A stretch of 64,000 nucleotides of DNA, taken from positions 53,161-117,160 of the forward strand of contig JAFLTX010000001.1 in assembly GCA_022509145.1 (NCBI GenBank), in the 5' to 3' direction. The notes under the pieces are model-generated. The model saw only the letters and a list, made by a program, of their open reading frames with translations, had not been told where the DNA came from and did not search any database. The position numbers and the translations under genes were made by a program. Position 1 is the stretch's first letter; the number at the start of each line of letters is the position of its first letter. Source of the DNA: Muribaculaceae bacterium (GTDB taxonomy: Bacteria; Bacteroidota; Bacteroidia; Bacteroidales; Muribaculaceae). Of the stretch, positions 8,910-17,260 are shown piece by piece.

Positions 8910-10250
8910 TCAATCGGCTGTCATTTCAGCGTAAAGTTCATACTCTCCTGCACCGGTCACCACGGCTTCCACCATCTCGCCCGGCCGGGCGTTGCAATTG
9001 TGGATGATTACCTCCTGGTCAACTTCCGGAGAGTCGAATTCGGAGCGCCCGATGGCTGTGTCGCCGTCGTTCTCTTCAATCAATACGGTTATCTTCTTCC
9101 CTATCTGGGCAAGATTGTGTGCTTCGGCGATATCCCTCTGGATGCTCATGATCTCATCGAGGCGCGACTGCTTCACGTCTTCCGGGATATCGTCTTGAAG
9201 GTTGTCGGCGGCCAGAGTGCCCTCTTCTTCAGAGTAAGCGAAACCTCCAAGGCGCTCGAACTTCTGCGAACGTACAAACTCCTTGAGTTCTTCGAAGTCT
9301 GCCTCCGTTTCGCCCGGGAACCCGGTCATGACTGTCGTGCGCAGATGGATGCCGGGCACTTCCCTGCGTATGGCGGCAAGCAGCTCGAGTGTTTCCTCAC
9401 GGGTGATCTTGCGGTTCATAGCGCGCAACACCGGTGTGGAGATATGCTGAAGAGCTATATCTATGTAGTTGCAGACGTTGGAGTGCTTTCTGATCACAGG
9501 GAGCAGGTCCATCGGGAAATCGGCAGGGTAGAGGTAATGGAGACGAATCCATCTCACTCCCGGGATTGATGCCAGAGAATCCACCAGCTGTGCCAGTCTT
9601 TGCTCGCCGTAGAGGTCGATACCGTAAGACGAAAGGTCTTGGGCGATGATGTTGAACTCTTTTACGCCTTGGGCAACCAGGCCTTCCACCTCCGCCACAA
9701 TCTCTTCTATGGGGCGGCTTGTGTGGCGCCCCGTGATCAGAGGAATGGCACAGAAAGCGCAGAAACGGTTGCATCCCTCCGACACTTTTATGTATGCACT
9801 CCAGGGAGGAGTGGTGAGTTTCCGAGTGCTTTTCTCCGGATTTCTCGATTCGCGTTTCGAGTCGGGTGTTTGCTCGGTTTCCTGCGTTAGGTCAGGAAGG
9901 GTCTCGATGAAGTTTTTCCAATCGAACTTCCCATACCAGAGGTCCACCTCCTGAAGCTCGTTTTTGAGCTCTTCAAGATATCGCTCCGAGAGGCAACCCA
10001 TCACCACCACCTTCCCGATGTTTTTTCTCTCCTTCTCGGCAATGAGCTGGAGAATCATATTGATGGACTCTTCCTTGGCGTCGGCGATGAAACCGCAGGT
10101 GTTGACCACGGCATATTCACCTTTTACCTCCGAGGGATTGTGCACCACGTCATACCCCTTTCTCTCGAGGCGCGAGAGCAGCGACTCGGAGTCAACGAGA
10201 TTTTTGGAACATCCCATTGTAATGACGTTGACGATGGGGCGCGCTTTCAA
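8910..10250 (-). CDS. rimO: ribosomal protein S12 methylthiotransferase
   Basis: Radical-SAM enzyme that adds a methylthio group to an aspartate of ribosomal protein S12. The UPF0004 domain holds the three auxiliary-cluster cysteines Cys14, Cys52 and Cys86; the radical-SAM triad is Cys160, Cys164 and Cys167 in CNRFCAFC; a TRAM domain closes the 446-residue protein. The start is unusual: the reading frame directly follows the ftsY TAA stop and the only upstream start is a TTG at 10250; the first ATG (codon 12) would remove the conserved first strand before GCSKN. The 6-bp distance to ftsY suggests translational coupling. Confidence 0.95.
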   Translation of the reverse strand: MKARPIVNVITMGCSKNLVDSESLLSRLERKGYDVVHNPSEVKGEYAVVNTCGFIADAKEESINMILQLIAEKERKNIGKVVVMGCLSERYLEELKNELQEVDLWYGKFDWKNFIETLPDLTQETEQTPDSKRESRNPEKSTRKLTTPPWSAYIKVSEGCNRFCAFCAIPLITGRHTSRPIEEIVAEVEGLVAQGVKEFNIIAQDLSSYGIDLYGEQRLAQLVDSLASIPGVRWIRLHYLYPADFPMDLLPVIRKHSNVCNYIDIALQHISTPVLRAMNRKITREETLELLAAIRREVPGIHLRTTVMTGFPGETEADFEELKEFVRSQKFERLGGFAYSEEEGTLAADNLQDDIPEDVKQSRLDEIMSIQRDIAEAHNLAQIGKKITVLIEENDGDTAIGRSEFDSPEVDQEVIIHNCNARPGEMVEAVVTGAGEYELYAEMTAD

Positions 10251-10256
10251 GGAAGA

Positions 10257-11219
10257 TTAAATTTTAAAGAGACTTTTTACGAATTCTTCGGGATTGAACA
10301 CCTGCAGGTCGTCGATACCTTCTCCGATGCCGATATACTTCACCGGAATCTTGAACTGGTCGCTGATTCCGATTACCACGCCGCCTTTCGCCGTGCCGTC
10401 GAGCTTGGTGATCGCCAGGGTGTTGACATCGGTGGCTGCCACGAATTGTTTTGCTTGTTCGTAGGCATTCTGCCCGGTGGAGCCGTCAAGAACGAGAAGC
10501 ACTTCCTGAGGAGCGTCGGGGAGAACTTTCTGCATCACCCGTTTGATTTTGGTGAGCTCGTTCATGAGGTTGATTTTGTTGTGAAGACGGCCTGCGGTGT
10601 CGATGATGACCACATCGGCGTTCTGGGCCTTGGCGCTGCTTACCGTGTCGTAAGCCACTGCCGCGGGATCGCTTCCGGCATTCTGCTTGATCACCTGCAC
10701 TCCTACACGCTCGCCCCACTTCTCGAGCTGGGGAATAGAGGCGGCGCGGAAGGTGTCGGCAGCGCCGAGAATCACCTTGTTGCCGGCTTTGGCAAACTGG
10801 TAGGCGAGCTTCCCGATGGTTGTGGTTTTACCCACACCGTTCACACCAACCACCATTATCACATACGGTTTCTTATCTTCCGGAACGGTGAAATCTTCCT
10901 CTTCGCCTGCCGTTCCCGAGGGTTTGACAAGCATATTGCTGATCTCCTCGCAGAGGATGGCGTTGAGCTCCTGGGTGTTGACGTATTTGTCTCGGTTTAC
11001 TCGTTCTTCCAGGCGCTGGATTATCTTCAGGGTGGTATCCACGCCGACATCGCTGGTGATGAACGCTTCCTCGAGACTGTCGAGCACTTCGTCGTCTACT
11101 TTGCTTTTCCCAGCAACGGCGCGAGTAATTTTTCCCCAAACGCTCTCTTTGGTCTTCTGCAGACCGCTGTCGAGCTTCTCTTTCTTCTCTTTTGAGAAAA
11201 ATTTATTGAAAATACCCAT
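10257..11219 (-). CDS. ftsY: signal recognition particle receptor FtsY
   Basis: SRP-receptor GTPase that docks nascent-chain complexes at the inner membrane. The 320-residue protein has a short charged N-terminal helix (KEKKEK), the four-helix N domain, and an SRP-type G domain with G1 GVNGVGKTT at 125-133, the DTAGR motif and TKLDGTAKGG. It lacks the long acidic A domain of E. coli FtsY, as is common outside Proteobacteria. It is the first gene of an ftsY-rimO pair with a strong promoter candidate at 11245-11275. In other Bacteroidales this pair is, from memory, usually next to rpmB-rpmG-DUF4295; here those genes are about 52 kb away. Confidence 0.96.
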   Translation of the reverse strand: MGIFNKFFSKEKKEKLDSGLQKTKESVWGKITRAVAGKSKVDDEVLDSLEEAFITSDVGVDTTLKIIQRLEERVNRDKYVNTQELNAILCEEISNMLVKPSGTAGEEEDFTVPEDKKPYVIMVVGVNGVGKTTTIGKLAYQFAKAGNKVILGAADTFRAASIPQLEKWGERVGVQVIKQNAGSDPAAVAYDTVSSAKAQNADVVIIDTAGRLHNKINLMNELTKIKRVMQKVLPDAPQEVLLVLDGSTGQNAYEQAKQFVAATDVNTLAITKLDGTAKGGVVIGISDQFKIPVKYIGIGEGIDDLQVFNPEEFVKSLFKI

Positions 11220-11244
11220 ATTTGTCAGTTGGTGAATGTTTCTG

Positions 11245-11275
11245 CAAAATTAATCATTTTACCATTCATTTGCAA
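11245..11275 (-). promoter_or_regulatory. Bacteroidetes-type promoter for ftsY-rimO
   Basis: On the minus strand TTG (11273-11275) precedes TAATTTTG (11245-11252) by 20 bp, about 25 bp before the ftsY ATG. Confidence 0.65.
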
Positions 11276-11299
11276 GACACCCACTTTTGCCGGCAATAT

Positions 11300-11770
11300 T
11301 TACGTGTCGGGTAAGATATAGATGATTCTTTGGTTGGATGATCCGCGGAATTGCAGGTCGGGGTCTCTGAGAGATTCTACGAAGGGACCGTCGACTATAG
11401 CCTCCACATAGGGAAGAATGGCCCGCAAGTTTTCAGACGCCAAAATTTCCTCGTAGGTGAAACCTGTGTAGAGCCATACCGTGTAGCCGGCTTCATTTAT
11501 CGCTTTGGCGAGCCGGGTGCTTGCTTCGGGAATGAAGAGGGGGTCGCCGCCGGTGAGGGTTACGTTGAAATCTTCTTCCCTCACGATATCGAGAATCTCC
11601 TCCAGCGTCATCGGCGTTCCGGCTGTTGGATCCCAGCTTTGGGGATTATGGCACCCGGGGCATCGGTGGCCGCATCCGGCCAGATAGATTGAAGTGCGAA
11701 ATCCGGGGCCGTCTACCGTCGTGCCCCGGATTATATCCAATACCTGGAAAGTCAAGCTGTTGCTGTTCAT
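11300..11770 (-). CDS. nrdG: anaerobic ribonucleotide reductase activating protein
   Basis: Radical-SAM activase that installs the glycyl radical in NrdD. The CxxxCxxC cluster motif is visible as CGHRCPGC, preceded by VDGPGFRTSIY, and TGGDPL provides the SAM-binding glycine motif. The open frame extends far upstream into nrdD, but the family starts at the ATG at 11770 (MNSNSLTFQVLDI), giving 156 residues, the usual length. It lies 35 bp after nrdD, so the two form one anaerobic dNTP-synthesis operon. Confidence 0.94.
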   Translation of the reverse strand: MNSNSLTFQVLDIIRGTTVDGPGFRTSIYLAGCGHRCPGCHNPQSWDPTAGTPMTLEEILDIVREEDFNVTLTGGDPLFIPEASTRLAKAINEAGYTVWLYTGFTYEEILASENLRAILPYVEAIVDGPFVESLRDPDLQFRGSSNQRIIYILPDT

Positions 11771-11805
11771 GCCGGTCTTTACCCTTTTGGGCGCCGAGAG
11801 AATCT

Positions 11806-14010
11806 CTATTCGTGAATCACTCTGTCGCGCAGTTCGGCAAGTTTGCCGGAGTTCCAGCGGTCGGTGGTCCCCACAAGGTAGCCCGTGATGCGCTGTATAG
11901 TCTCGAATTTCGACTGACATTTCGGGCAGTGGGTCATTCCTGTGGTTGCGTTTTCGTAGCCGCACTTCGGGCAGTGGTTGCGGTTGTGGTTCACACTTCC
12001 GTAGCCCATGTTGTAACGGTCGAGAAGGTCTACGATCTGCATGATGGCTTCTTCGTTGTGGGTGGCGTCGCCATCCATCTCTACGTAGAAGATGTGGCCG
12101 CCGCGGGTGAGCTCATGGTAGGGAGCCTCAACCTTAGCCTTATGGCGCGGCGAGCATTTATAGTAGACGGGCACATGGTTGGAGTTGGTGTAATAATCTT
12201 TGTCGGTTACACCTTTTATCACGCCGAACGTCTTGCGGTCTTTCTTTGTAAACTTGCCGGAGAGGCCTTCGGCCGGAGTAGCGAGGATGGAATAGTTGTG
12301 GCCGTAGCGCTCGCTGAACTCGTTGGCTTTGCTCCTCATGGTGCGGATGATCTTGAGGCCGAGTTCCTGCGCTTCTTCGCTCTCGCCGTGGTGATGGCCT
12401 GTGAGGGCGATGAGACATTCGGCCAGTCCGATGAACCCGATGCCAAGCGTGCCTTGGTTTATAACAGACTCGATGGTGTCGTCGGGGTTGAGCTCGGAAG
12501 CGCCGTTCCAGAGGGAGCCCATGAGCATGGGAAACTGCTTTGCAAGCGCCGTGCGCTGGAAATCGAAGCGTTGTTGCAGCTGACGGGCGGCCGTTTCGAG
12601 CACACTGTCGAGTTTCTGGAAGAAGAGGTCGAGACGTTGCTTTTCGTCTACGATATGCATCACTTCCAATGCGAGGCGCACGATGTTGACGGTGGTAAAC
12701 GAAAGGTTTCCGCGTCCGATACTGGTCTTCTCGCCATAACGGTTTTCAAACACGCGTGTGCGACATCCCATCGTGGCCACCTCATATTCATAGCGTTTCG
12801 GATCGTTGATATCCCATTTCTCATGATGATTGTAAGTAGCGTCAAGGTTGAGGAAATTAGGGAAGAATCTGCGGGCCGAAACCTTGCAGGCCAGCCTGTA
12901 AAGGTCGTAGTTGCGGTCTTCCGGGAGGTAGCTTACCCCTCTTTTCTTCTTCCAGATCTGGATTGGGAAGATGGCTGTGGCGCCATTCCCCACTCCTTCG
13001 TAGGTGGAGTTGAGAAGCTCTCTGATCACACATCTCCCTTCGGCCGAAGTGTCGGTGCCGTAATTGATGGAGGAGAACACCACCTGGTTGCCGCCGCGCG
13101 AGTGGATGGTGTTCATATTGTGGATAAAGGCTTCCATGGCCTGATGCACACGGTTGACGGTGCGGTTGATTGCGTGTTGCTTGTAACGCTCTAGACCGCT
13201 GAGGCCGTCAAGGTCGCGCTTGATATAATCTTCTATCTCGGAATCATAGATGGCCGAAAGGTCTTCGCCGCAAACCTGCTCGATGGTCTTTACCTCTTCT
13301 ACATAAGATGACCTGACGTAAGGGGCCAGATAGAAATCGAAAGCGGGTATGGCCTGCCCTCCGTGCATCTCGTTCTGAGCCATCTCGAGCGAAATGCAGG
13401 TGATCACGCTGGCGGTCTCGATTCTCTTGGCAGGGCGGCTCTCGCCGTGACCGGCCACGAATCCGTTGTGGAGAATCCTGTCGAGCGGATGCTGCACACA
13501 CGTAAGGCTCTTGGTGGGGTAGTAGTCTTTGTCGTGAATGTGGATATAGTTGTTTTTCACGGCTTGAGCCACTTCAGAGTCAATGAGGTAGTCGTCGACA
13601 AAAGGCTTGGTGGTTTCGCTTGCGAACTTCATCATCATACCGGCGGGGGAGTCGGCGTTCATATTGGCGTTTTCGCGCGTGATGTCGTTGTTTTTCGCCT
13701 CGATGATTTCAAGGAATACGTCGCGGGTCTTGGCGCGGCGCGCGATGGACCGCTGGTCGCGATAGGCGATATATTTCTTCGCCACATCTTTGCGCGACGA
13801 TTTCATCAGTTCCACCTCCACCTTGTCCTGGATATCTTCCACCGACATCTGTTCCGGGGAGTTCATCCCTATGCGGTCGGTGATTCTCTGTATCAATGCC
13901 TCGTCTTCACCCTGAGGTGTGGTGAGCATAGCCTTTCTTATAGCGGCCTTGATTTTTTCTTCGTTGTATCCAACAACGCGGCCGTCTCTTTTTACTACCG
14001 TTTGAATCAT
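11806..14010 (-). CDS. nrdD: anaerobic ribonucleoside-triphosphate reductase
   Basis: Class III ribonucleotide reductase (734 residues) that reduces NTPs to dNTPs without oxygen. The N-terminus is an ATP-cone regulatory domain (TVVKRDGRVVGYNEEKI). The C-terminus has two CPKC zinc-binding pairs and the glycyl-radical motif RITGYL, placing the radical on Gly710. It is followed by nrdG. A promoter candidate ends only 4 bp before the ATG, so the transcript may have almost no leader. The upstream region carries paired 17-bp repeats that could be a regulatory site. Confidence 0.96.
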   Translation of the reverse strand: MIQTVVKRDGRVVGYNEEKIKAAIRKAMLTTPQGEDEALIQRITDRIGMNSPEQMSVEDIQDKVEVELMKSSRKDVAKKYIAYRDQRSIARRAKTRDVFLEIIEAKNNDITRENANMNADSPAGMMMKFASETTKPFVDDYLIDSEVAQAVKNNYIHIHDKDYYPTKSLTCVQHPLDRILHNGFVAGHGESRPAKRIETASVITCISLEMAQNEMHGGQAIPAFDFYLAPYVRSSYVEEVKTIEQVCGEDLSAIYDSEIEDYIKRDLDGLSGLERYKQHAINRTVNRVHQAMEAFIHNMNTIHSRGGNQVVFSSINYGTDTSAEGRCVIRELLNSTYEGVGNGATAIFPIQIWKKKRGVSYLPEDRNYDLYRLACKVSARRFFPNFLNLDATYNHHEKWDINDPKRYEYEVATMGCRTRVFENRYGEKTSIGRGNLSFTTVNIVRLALEVMHIVDEKQRLDLFFQKLDSVLETAARQLQQRFDFQRTALAKQFPMLMGSLWNGASELNPDDTIESVINQGTLGIGFIGLAECLIALTGHHHGESEEAQELGLKIIRTMRSKANEFSERYGHNYSILATPAEGLSGKFTKKDRKTFGVIKGVTDKDYYTNSNHVPVYYKCSPRHKAKVEAPYHELTRGGHIFYVEMDGDATHNEEAIMQIVDLLDRYNMGYGSVNHNRNHCPKCGYENATTGMTHCPKCQSKFETIQRITGYLVGTTDRWNSGKLAELRDRVIHE

Positions 14011-14014
14011 ATTG

Positions 14015-14045
14015 CAAAGTTATTATTTCTCTTTAAAACGGGCAA
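14015..14045 (-). promoter_or_regulatory. promoter candidate for nrdDG, almost leaderless
   Basis: Minus-strand TTG (14043-14045), 20 bp, then TAACTTTG (14015-14022). The last base of the -7 box is only 4 bp from the nrdD ATG, so transcription should begin at or within a few bases of the start codon. Confidence 0.5.
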
Positions 14046-14076
14046 TATTTTAGAAATAATTTTTCAAAAAATTTTA

Positions 14077-14157
14077 TTTTTGGAAAACTTTTTAACATTC
14101 CTAAAATTTTAATAACCTGAAAATAAATAAGATGCAAATTTTTTTGGAAAACTTTTT
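14077..14157. repeat. pair of 17-bp direct repeats upstream of nrdD
   Basis: TTTTTGGAAAACTTTTT occurs exactly at 14077-14093 and at 14141-14157. The 64-bp period is close to six helical turns, so both copies face the same side of the DNA. The core GGAAAAC/TTTTT is partly self-complementary. They lie 67-147 bp upstream of nrdD and 213 bp or more before the malic enzyme gene. An operator for a redox or dNTP-responsive regulator is possible, but the sequence does not match the NrdR box. Confidence 0.55.
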
Positions 14158-14369
14158 GCAAAAGTCAATTTTCAAAAGTTAATTCTTCTCAAAAATATGC
14201 CATCAATCTATAAGACACACGATTAGCGGTAAAACACCCGAAAAATCGATGAGAATTTTCACTTGAGAGGGGATTGAATCAAACCTAAGAGGAGGGGAGA
14301 ATGTTGTATTATCAGAGGAGGGATTTTGATAAATTCGGGGAAGATTAAGTCAATAAAAAATTCTTGATT

Positions 14370-15716
14370 ATGGATAAAATTACTAAAGGAGAAGCCCTGA
14401 GATACCATGAAGAGGGGCGTCCGGGAAAGATTGAGATCGTACCTACCAAACCATACTATTCGCAGAAAGACCTTGCGTTGGCTTATTCACCCGGCGTGGC
14501 TTATCCCAGTATTGAGATTGAGAAAGACCCGGAAATGGCTTTCAAATATACCGATCGCGGCAACCTGGTGGGTGTGCTCAGCAACGGAACGGCGGTTCTC
14601 GGGCTGGGCGATATCGGAGCTTTGGCCGGAAAACCTGTGATGGAAGGGAAGGCGCTGCTTTTCAAGATTTTCGCCGGCATCGACGCCTTCGATATTGAGA
14701 TCGACGCCAAGGAGCCGGATAAGTTTGTTGAGGTAGCCAAAGCCATCTCGCCAACATTCGGCGGTATCAATCTTGAAGATATAAAGGCTCCCGAGTGTTT
14801 CGAGATAGAGAGACGGTTGAAGGAGGAGTGCTCGATACCTGTGATGCACGACGACCAACACGGCACAGCCATCATATCGGGGGCTGCTCTCATAAATGCC
14901 TGTGAGATTCAGGGGAAGAAGCTCGAGGATGTGCGGCTTGTAGTCAACGGAGCCGGTGCCGCGGCCATAAGTTGCACCCGGCTTTATATGAAGCTGGGGG
15001 TCAAGAAGGAGAACATCGTGATTTGCGACTCGAAGGGAGTGGTTCACAAACGGCGCTCTGACCTCAACGCCTTCAAGGGAGAGCTGGCCACGGAGAGGGA
15101 AATCGATTCTTTGGCTGAGGCGCTGGTGGGAGCCGACGTTTTCCTGGGATTGAGTGTCGGAAACATTCTGACGGAAGAGATGATAAGGAGCATGGCGCCC
15201 CGGCCGATAATATTCGCGCTTGCCAACCCGGAGCCGGAGATAGCCTACGACAAAGCCATCAAGGCTGTTCCCGACATCATCGTGGCCACCGGAAGAAGCG
15301 ACTATCCGAATCAGGTGAACAACGTGTTGGGATTCCCCTATATTTTCCGCGGCGCGCTGGATACCGAGGCCTCCGAGATAAATGAAGATATGAAGCTGGC
15401 GGCGGTCTATGCCATCGCCTCACTGGCTCATAAAAAGGTGCCGGCGGAGGTGGAGGCGGCATACGACGTCTGCGATTTGAAATTTGGCCGGGAATATATC
15501 TTGCCGAAGCCTTTGGACCCGAGATTGCTGCTTGAGGTGGCTCCTGCGGTTGCGAAAGCGGCCATGGAATCGGGTGTAGCTGGCAAGGAGATCAAAAACT
15601 GGGCCGATTACCGGCGGTTCCTGGAGAAGGTGGTGCCGCATGACGACAATCATGAGGCGAAGATGAAAGCTCTCGCACGCCATGAGATTCTTTGCCGGCG
15701 AGTGAGCAAGAGATAA
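14370..15716 (+). CDS. NADP-type malic enzyme, single domain
   Basis: Oxidatively decarboxylates malate to pyruvate. The 448-residue protein contains the malic N domain ([25 protein letters not shown], the [11 protein letters not shown] metal-site block) and the Rossmann domain ([12 protein letters not shown]). Close relatives of MaeB in this phylum carry a C-terminal phosphotransacetylase-like domain of ~300 residues; here the protein ends at the domain junction with a short charged tail, and only 15 bp separate it from the convergent trkH, so the second domain is absent and not merely frameshifted. The start is ATG 14370; a TTG two codons earlier is unlikely. No promoter is obvious. Confidence 0.9.
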   Translation: MDKITKGEALRYHEEGRPGKIEIVPTKPYYSQKDLALAYSPGVAYPSIEIEKDPEMAFKYTDRGNLVGVLSNGTAVLGLGDIGALAGKPVMEGKALLFKIFAGIDAFDIEIDAKEPDKFVEVAKAISPTFGGINLEDIKAPECFEIERRLKEECSIPVMHDDQHGTAIISGAALINACEIQGKKLEDVRLVVNGAGAAAISCTRLYMKLGVKKENIVICDSKGVVHKRRSDLNAFKGELATEREIDSLAEALVGADVFLGLSVGNILTEEMIRSMAPRPIIFALANPEPEIAYDKAIKAVPDIIVATGRSDYPNQVNNVLGFPYIFRGALDTEASEINEDMKLAAVYAIASLAHKKVPAEVEAAYDVCDLKFGREYILPKPLDPRLLLEVAPAVAKAAMESGVAGKEIKNWADYRRFLEKVVPHDDNHEAKMKALARHEILCRRVSKR

Positions 15717-15731
15717 CCAAGTCGATGGAAT

Positions 15732-17210
15732 CTACTTCTTCCAGAAACTTCTCGTGAAGAGGATGAGTATGGTGAAAAGCTCGAGCCTGCCTATGAGCAT
15801 CAGGGAGGTGAGCACCCATTTCGCGGCATCGGGCACGAGTGCGTAATTCCCGTTGAATCCTGTGATGTCTGTGCCCACGCCGGTGTTGCTCGTTACGGAG
15901 AGCGAGCAGAAGAATGAATCGCTCAACGGCAAGCCGATGATACTCAGAATCACGCCGCCGATAAGGATTACGAGAAGGTAGAGGAAAAGGAAAGCCAAGG
16001 TCTTCTGCAAAACAGGAACCGGTGTGCCCTTACCGTTCATCGTCACAGTCTTTACAGAGTTGGGGTGCATCAGGCGGTAAAATTCATTTTTCAAGAATTT
16101 GTAGAGCACTATCACGCGGTCGATCTTGGCGCCGCCGGTGGTACTCCCCGCGCAACCTCCCACGCCCATCATCAGGATGAGGAGCACGAAGGCAATCGGG
16201 CCCCAATCGAAGAAATCGGCTTCTGTGAGCCCGGTAGACGACAGCAGCGAAACGGCCTGGAAGAGGGGGTCGATTGTCACGTCTTCCAATTCAAACGCAT
16301 GCCCGGTGATGATTACATTGATAGTGAGCAGAGCGTAGCAGACGAAAATTGTGGCCACGAATATCCTGAGCACCTCATTTTTCCAAACCTGCTTCAGCTG
16401 GCCCGTGGCACCACGGAACACGAGTGTGAAGTTCACACTGCCGATAAACATGAAAATCGTTATCACACCCTTTATATAAAGGCTGTCCCACTCGTCGAGC
16501 GAGAAATCGTGAGAGGCAAAGCCGCCCGTCGACATTGTAGACAATCCGTAACAGATAGCGTTGAAACCTCCCATCTTGGAGAAGGAGAGCAGCACGATGG
16601 CTATTACGGTGAAGATAGTATAGACGAGCCAGAGGTCTTTTGAAGTGGACCCTATACGCGGGCGTATCTTGTCGTGGGTGAGGCCGGTTACTTCCGCGTT
16701 AAACAATTGCATGCCGCCCTGATAGTTGAGCATCGGCACGATGGCGATTGTAAAAAGAAGGATTCCGAGGCCTCCGATCCATTGCAGCAGGCATCGCCAG
16801 ATCAATATGGAGTGGGGGATACCTTCGTAACTGTTGAGAACGGTGGCGCCGGTGGTTGTGAACCCGCTCATCGTCTCGAAGAAAGCGTCGGTGATGCCCA
16901 GATGGGTGCGGCAGAAGATGAACGGCAGCATCCCGAAGAGCGAAAGCACGATCCATGTAAGAGCCGTGAGAAGGATCGCCTCGCGTTTCCCCATCTCCCG
17001 GCTGGAGGGCCGGATGCTCATGAGAATGAACCCGACGCCGGCGGTGATGCCCATGGCCATTATGAAGTTGACCACGTTCCCTTCTTTGTAATATATGCCG
17101 AAAGCGGCCGGGATAATCATAATTCCCGCCTCTACAAGGAGCAGCCACCCAAACACCCGAAGCAACATCGGGAAATTTACGTAACTTTTATGTGAGAATA
17201 CCCTGTTCAC
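15732..17210 (-). CDS. trkH: TrkH-type potassium uptake membrane subunit
   Basis: Inner-membrane potassium translocator of 492 residues that works with TrkA. Four pseudo-repeats with selectivity-filter glycines are visible in TTTGATVL, STGGFASH, SSTGLTEAD and SNTGVGTD, separated by transmembrane helices. The start given is a GTG at 17210, supported by the conserved VNFPMLLRV(F)GWLLLVEA N-terminus; a later ATG at codon 15 would shorten it. It lies 50 bp downstream of trkA on the same strand, so the complex is encoded as a trkA-trkH pair. Confidence 0.93.
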   Translation of the reverse strand: MNRVFSHKSYVNFPMLLRVFGWLLLVEAGIMIIPAAFGIYYKEGNVVNFIMAMGITAGVGFILMSIRPSSREMGKREAILLTALTWIVLSLFGMLPFIFCRTHLGITDAFFETMSGFTTTGATVLNSYEGIPHSILIWRCLLQWIGGLGILLFTIAIVPMLNYQGGMQLFNAEVTGLTHDKIRPRIGSTSKDLWLVYTIFTVIAIVLLSFSKMGGFNAICYGLSTMSTGGFASHDFSLDEWDSLYIKGVITIFMFIGSVNFTLVFRGATGQLKQVWKNEVLRIFVATIFVCYALLTINVIITGHAFELEDVTIDPLFQAVSLLSSTGLTEADFFDWGPIAFVLLILMMGVGGCAGSTTGGAKIDRVIVLYKFLKNEFYRLMHPNSVKTVTMNGKGTPVPVLQKTLAFLFLYLLVILIGGVILSIIGLPLSDSFFCSLSVTSNTGVGTDITGFNGNYALVPDAAKWVLTSLMLIGRLELFTILILFTRSFWKK

Positions 17211-17260
17211 CGCTCTTTGCCGTATCTAATTTTAATTATAACCTGATCCTTCTCCACTGT

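Larger units (their letters stand above)
14011..14369. other. AT-rich divergent intergenic region nrdD / malic enzyme
   Basis: About 360 bp without a gene. It holds the nrdD promoter candidate, two identical 17-bp repeats, and no ORF longer than about 10 codons that looks real. I could not find a clear TAnnTTTG box for the plus-strand malic enzyme. Confidence 0.6.

Noticed and set aside
11300-11965. Longer NrdG start at 11965
   Set aside because: The first 65 codons overlap the nrdD 3' end and have a composition unlike any NrdG; the family start is ATG 11770.
11626-13194. 522-codon plus-strand open frame opposite nrdD
   Set aside because: It is a shadow of the high-GC3 coding strand; the minus strand has full NrdD domains. 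The same holds for long opposite frames over ftsY (10140-11195), trkA (17192-18616), lpxC-fabZ (49116-50054), the AmpG-like gene (5785-6780) and the ClC gene (57693-58697).
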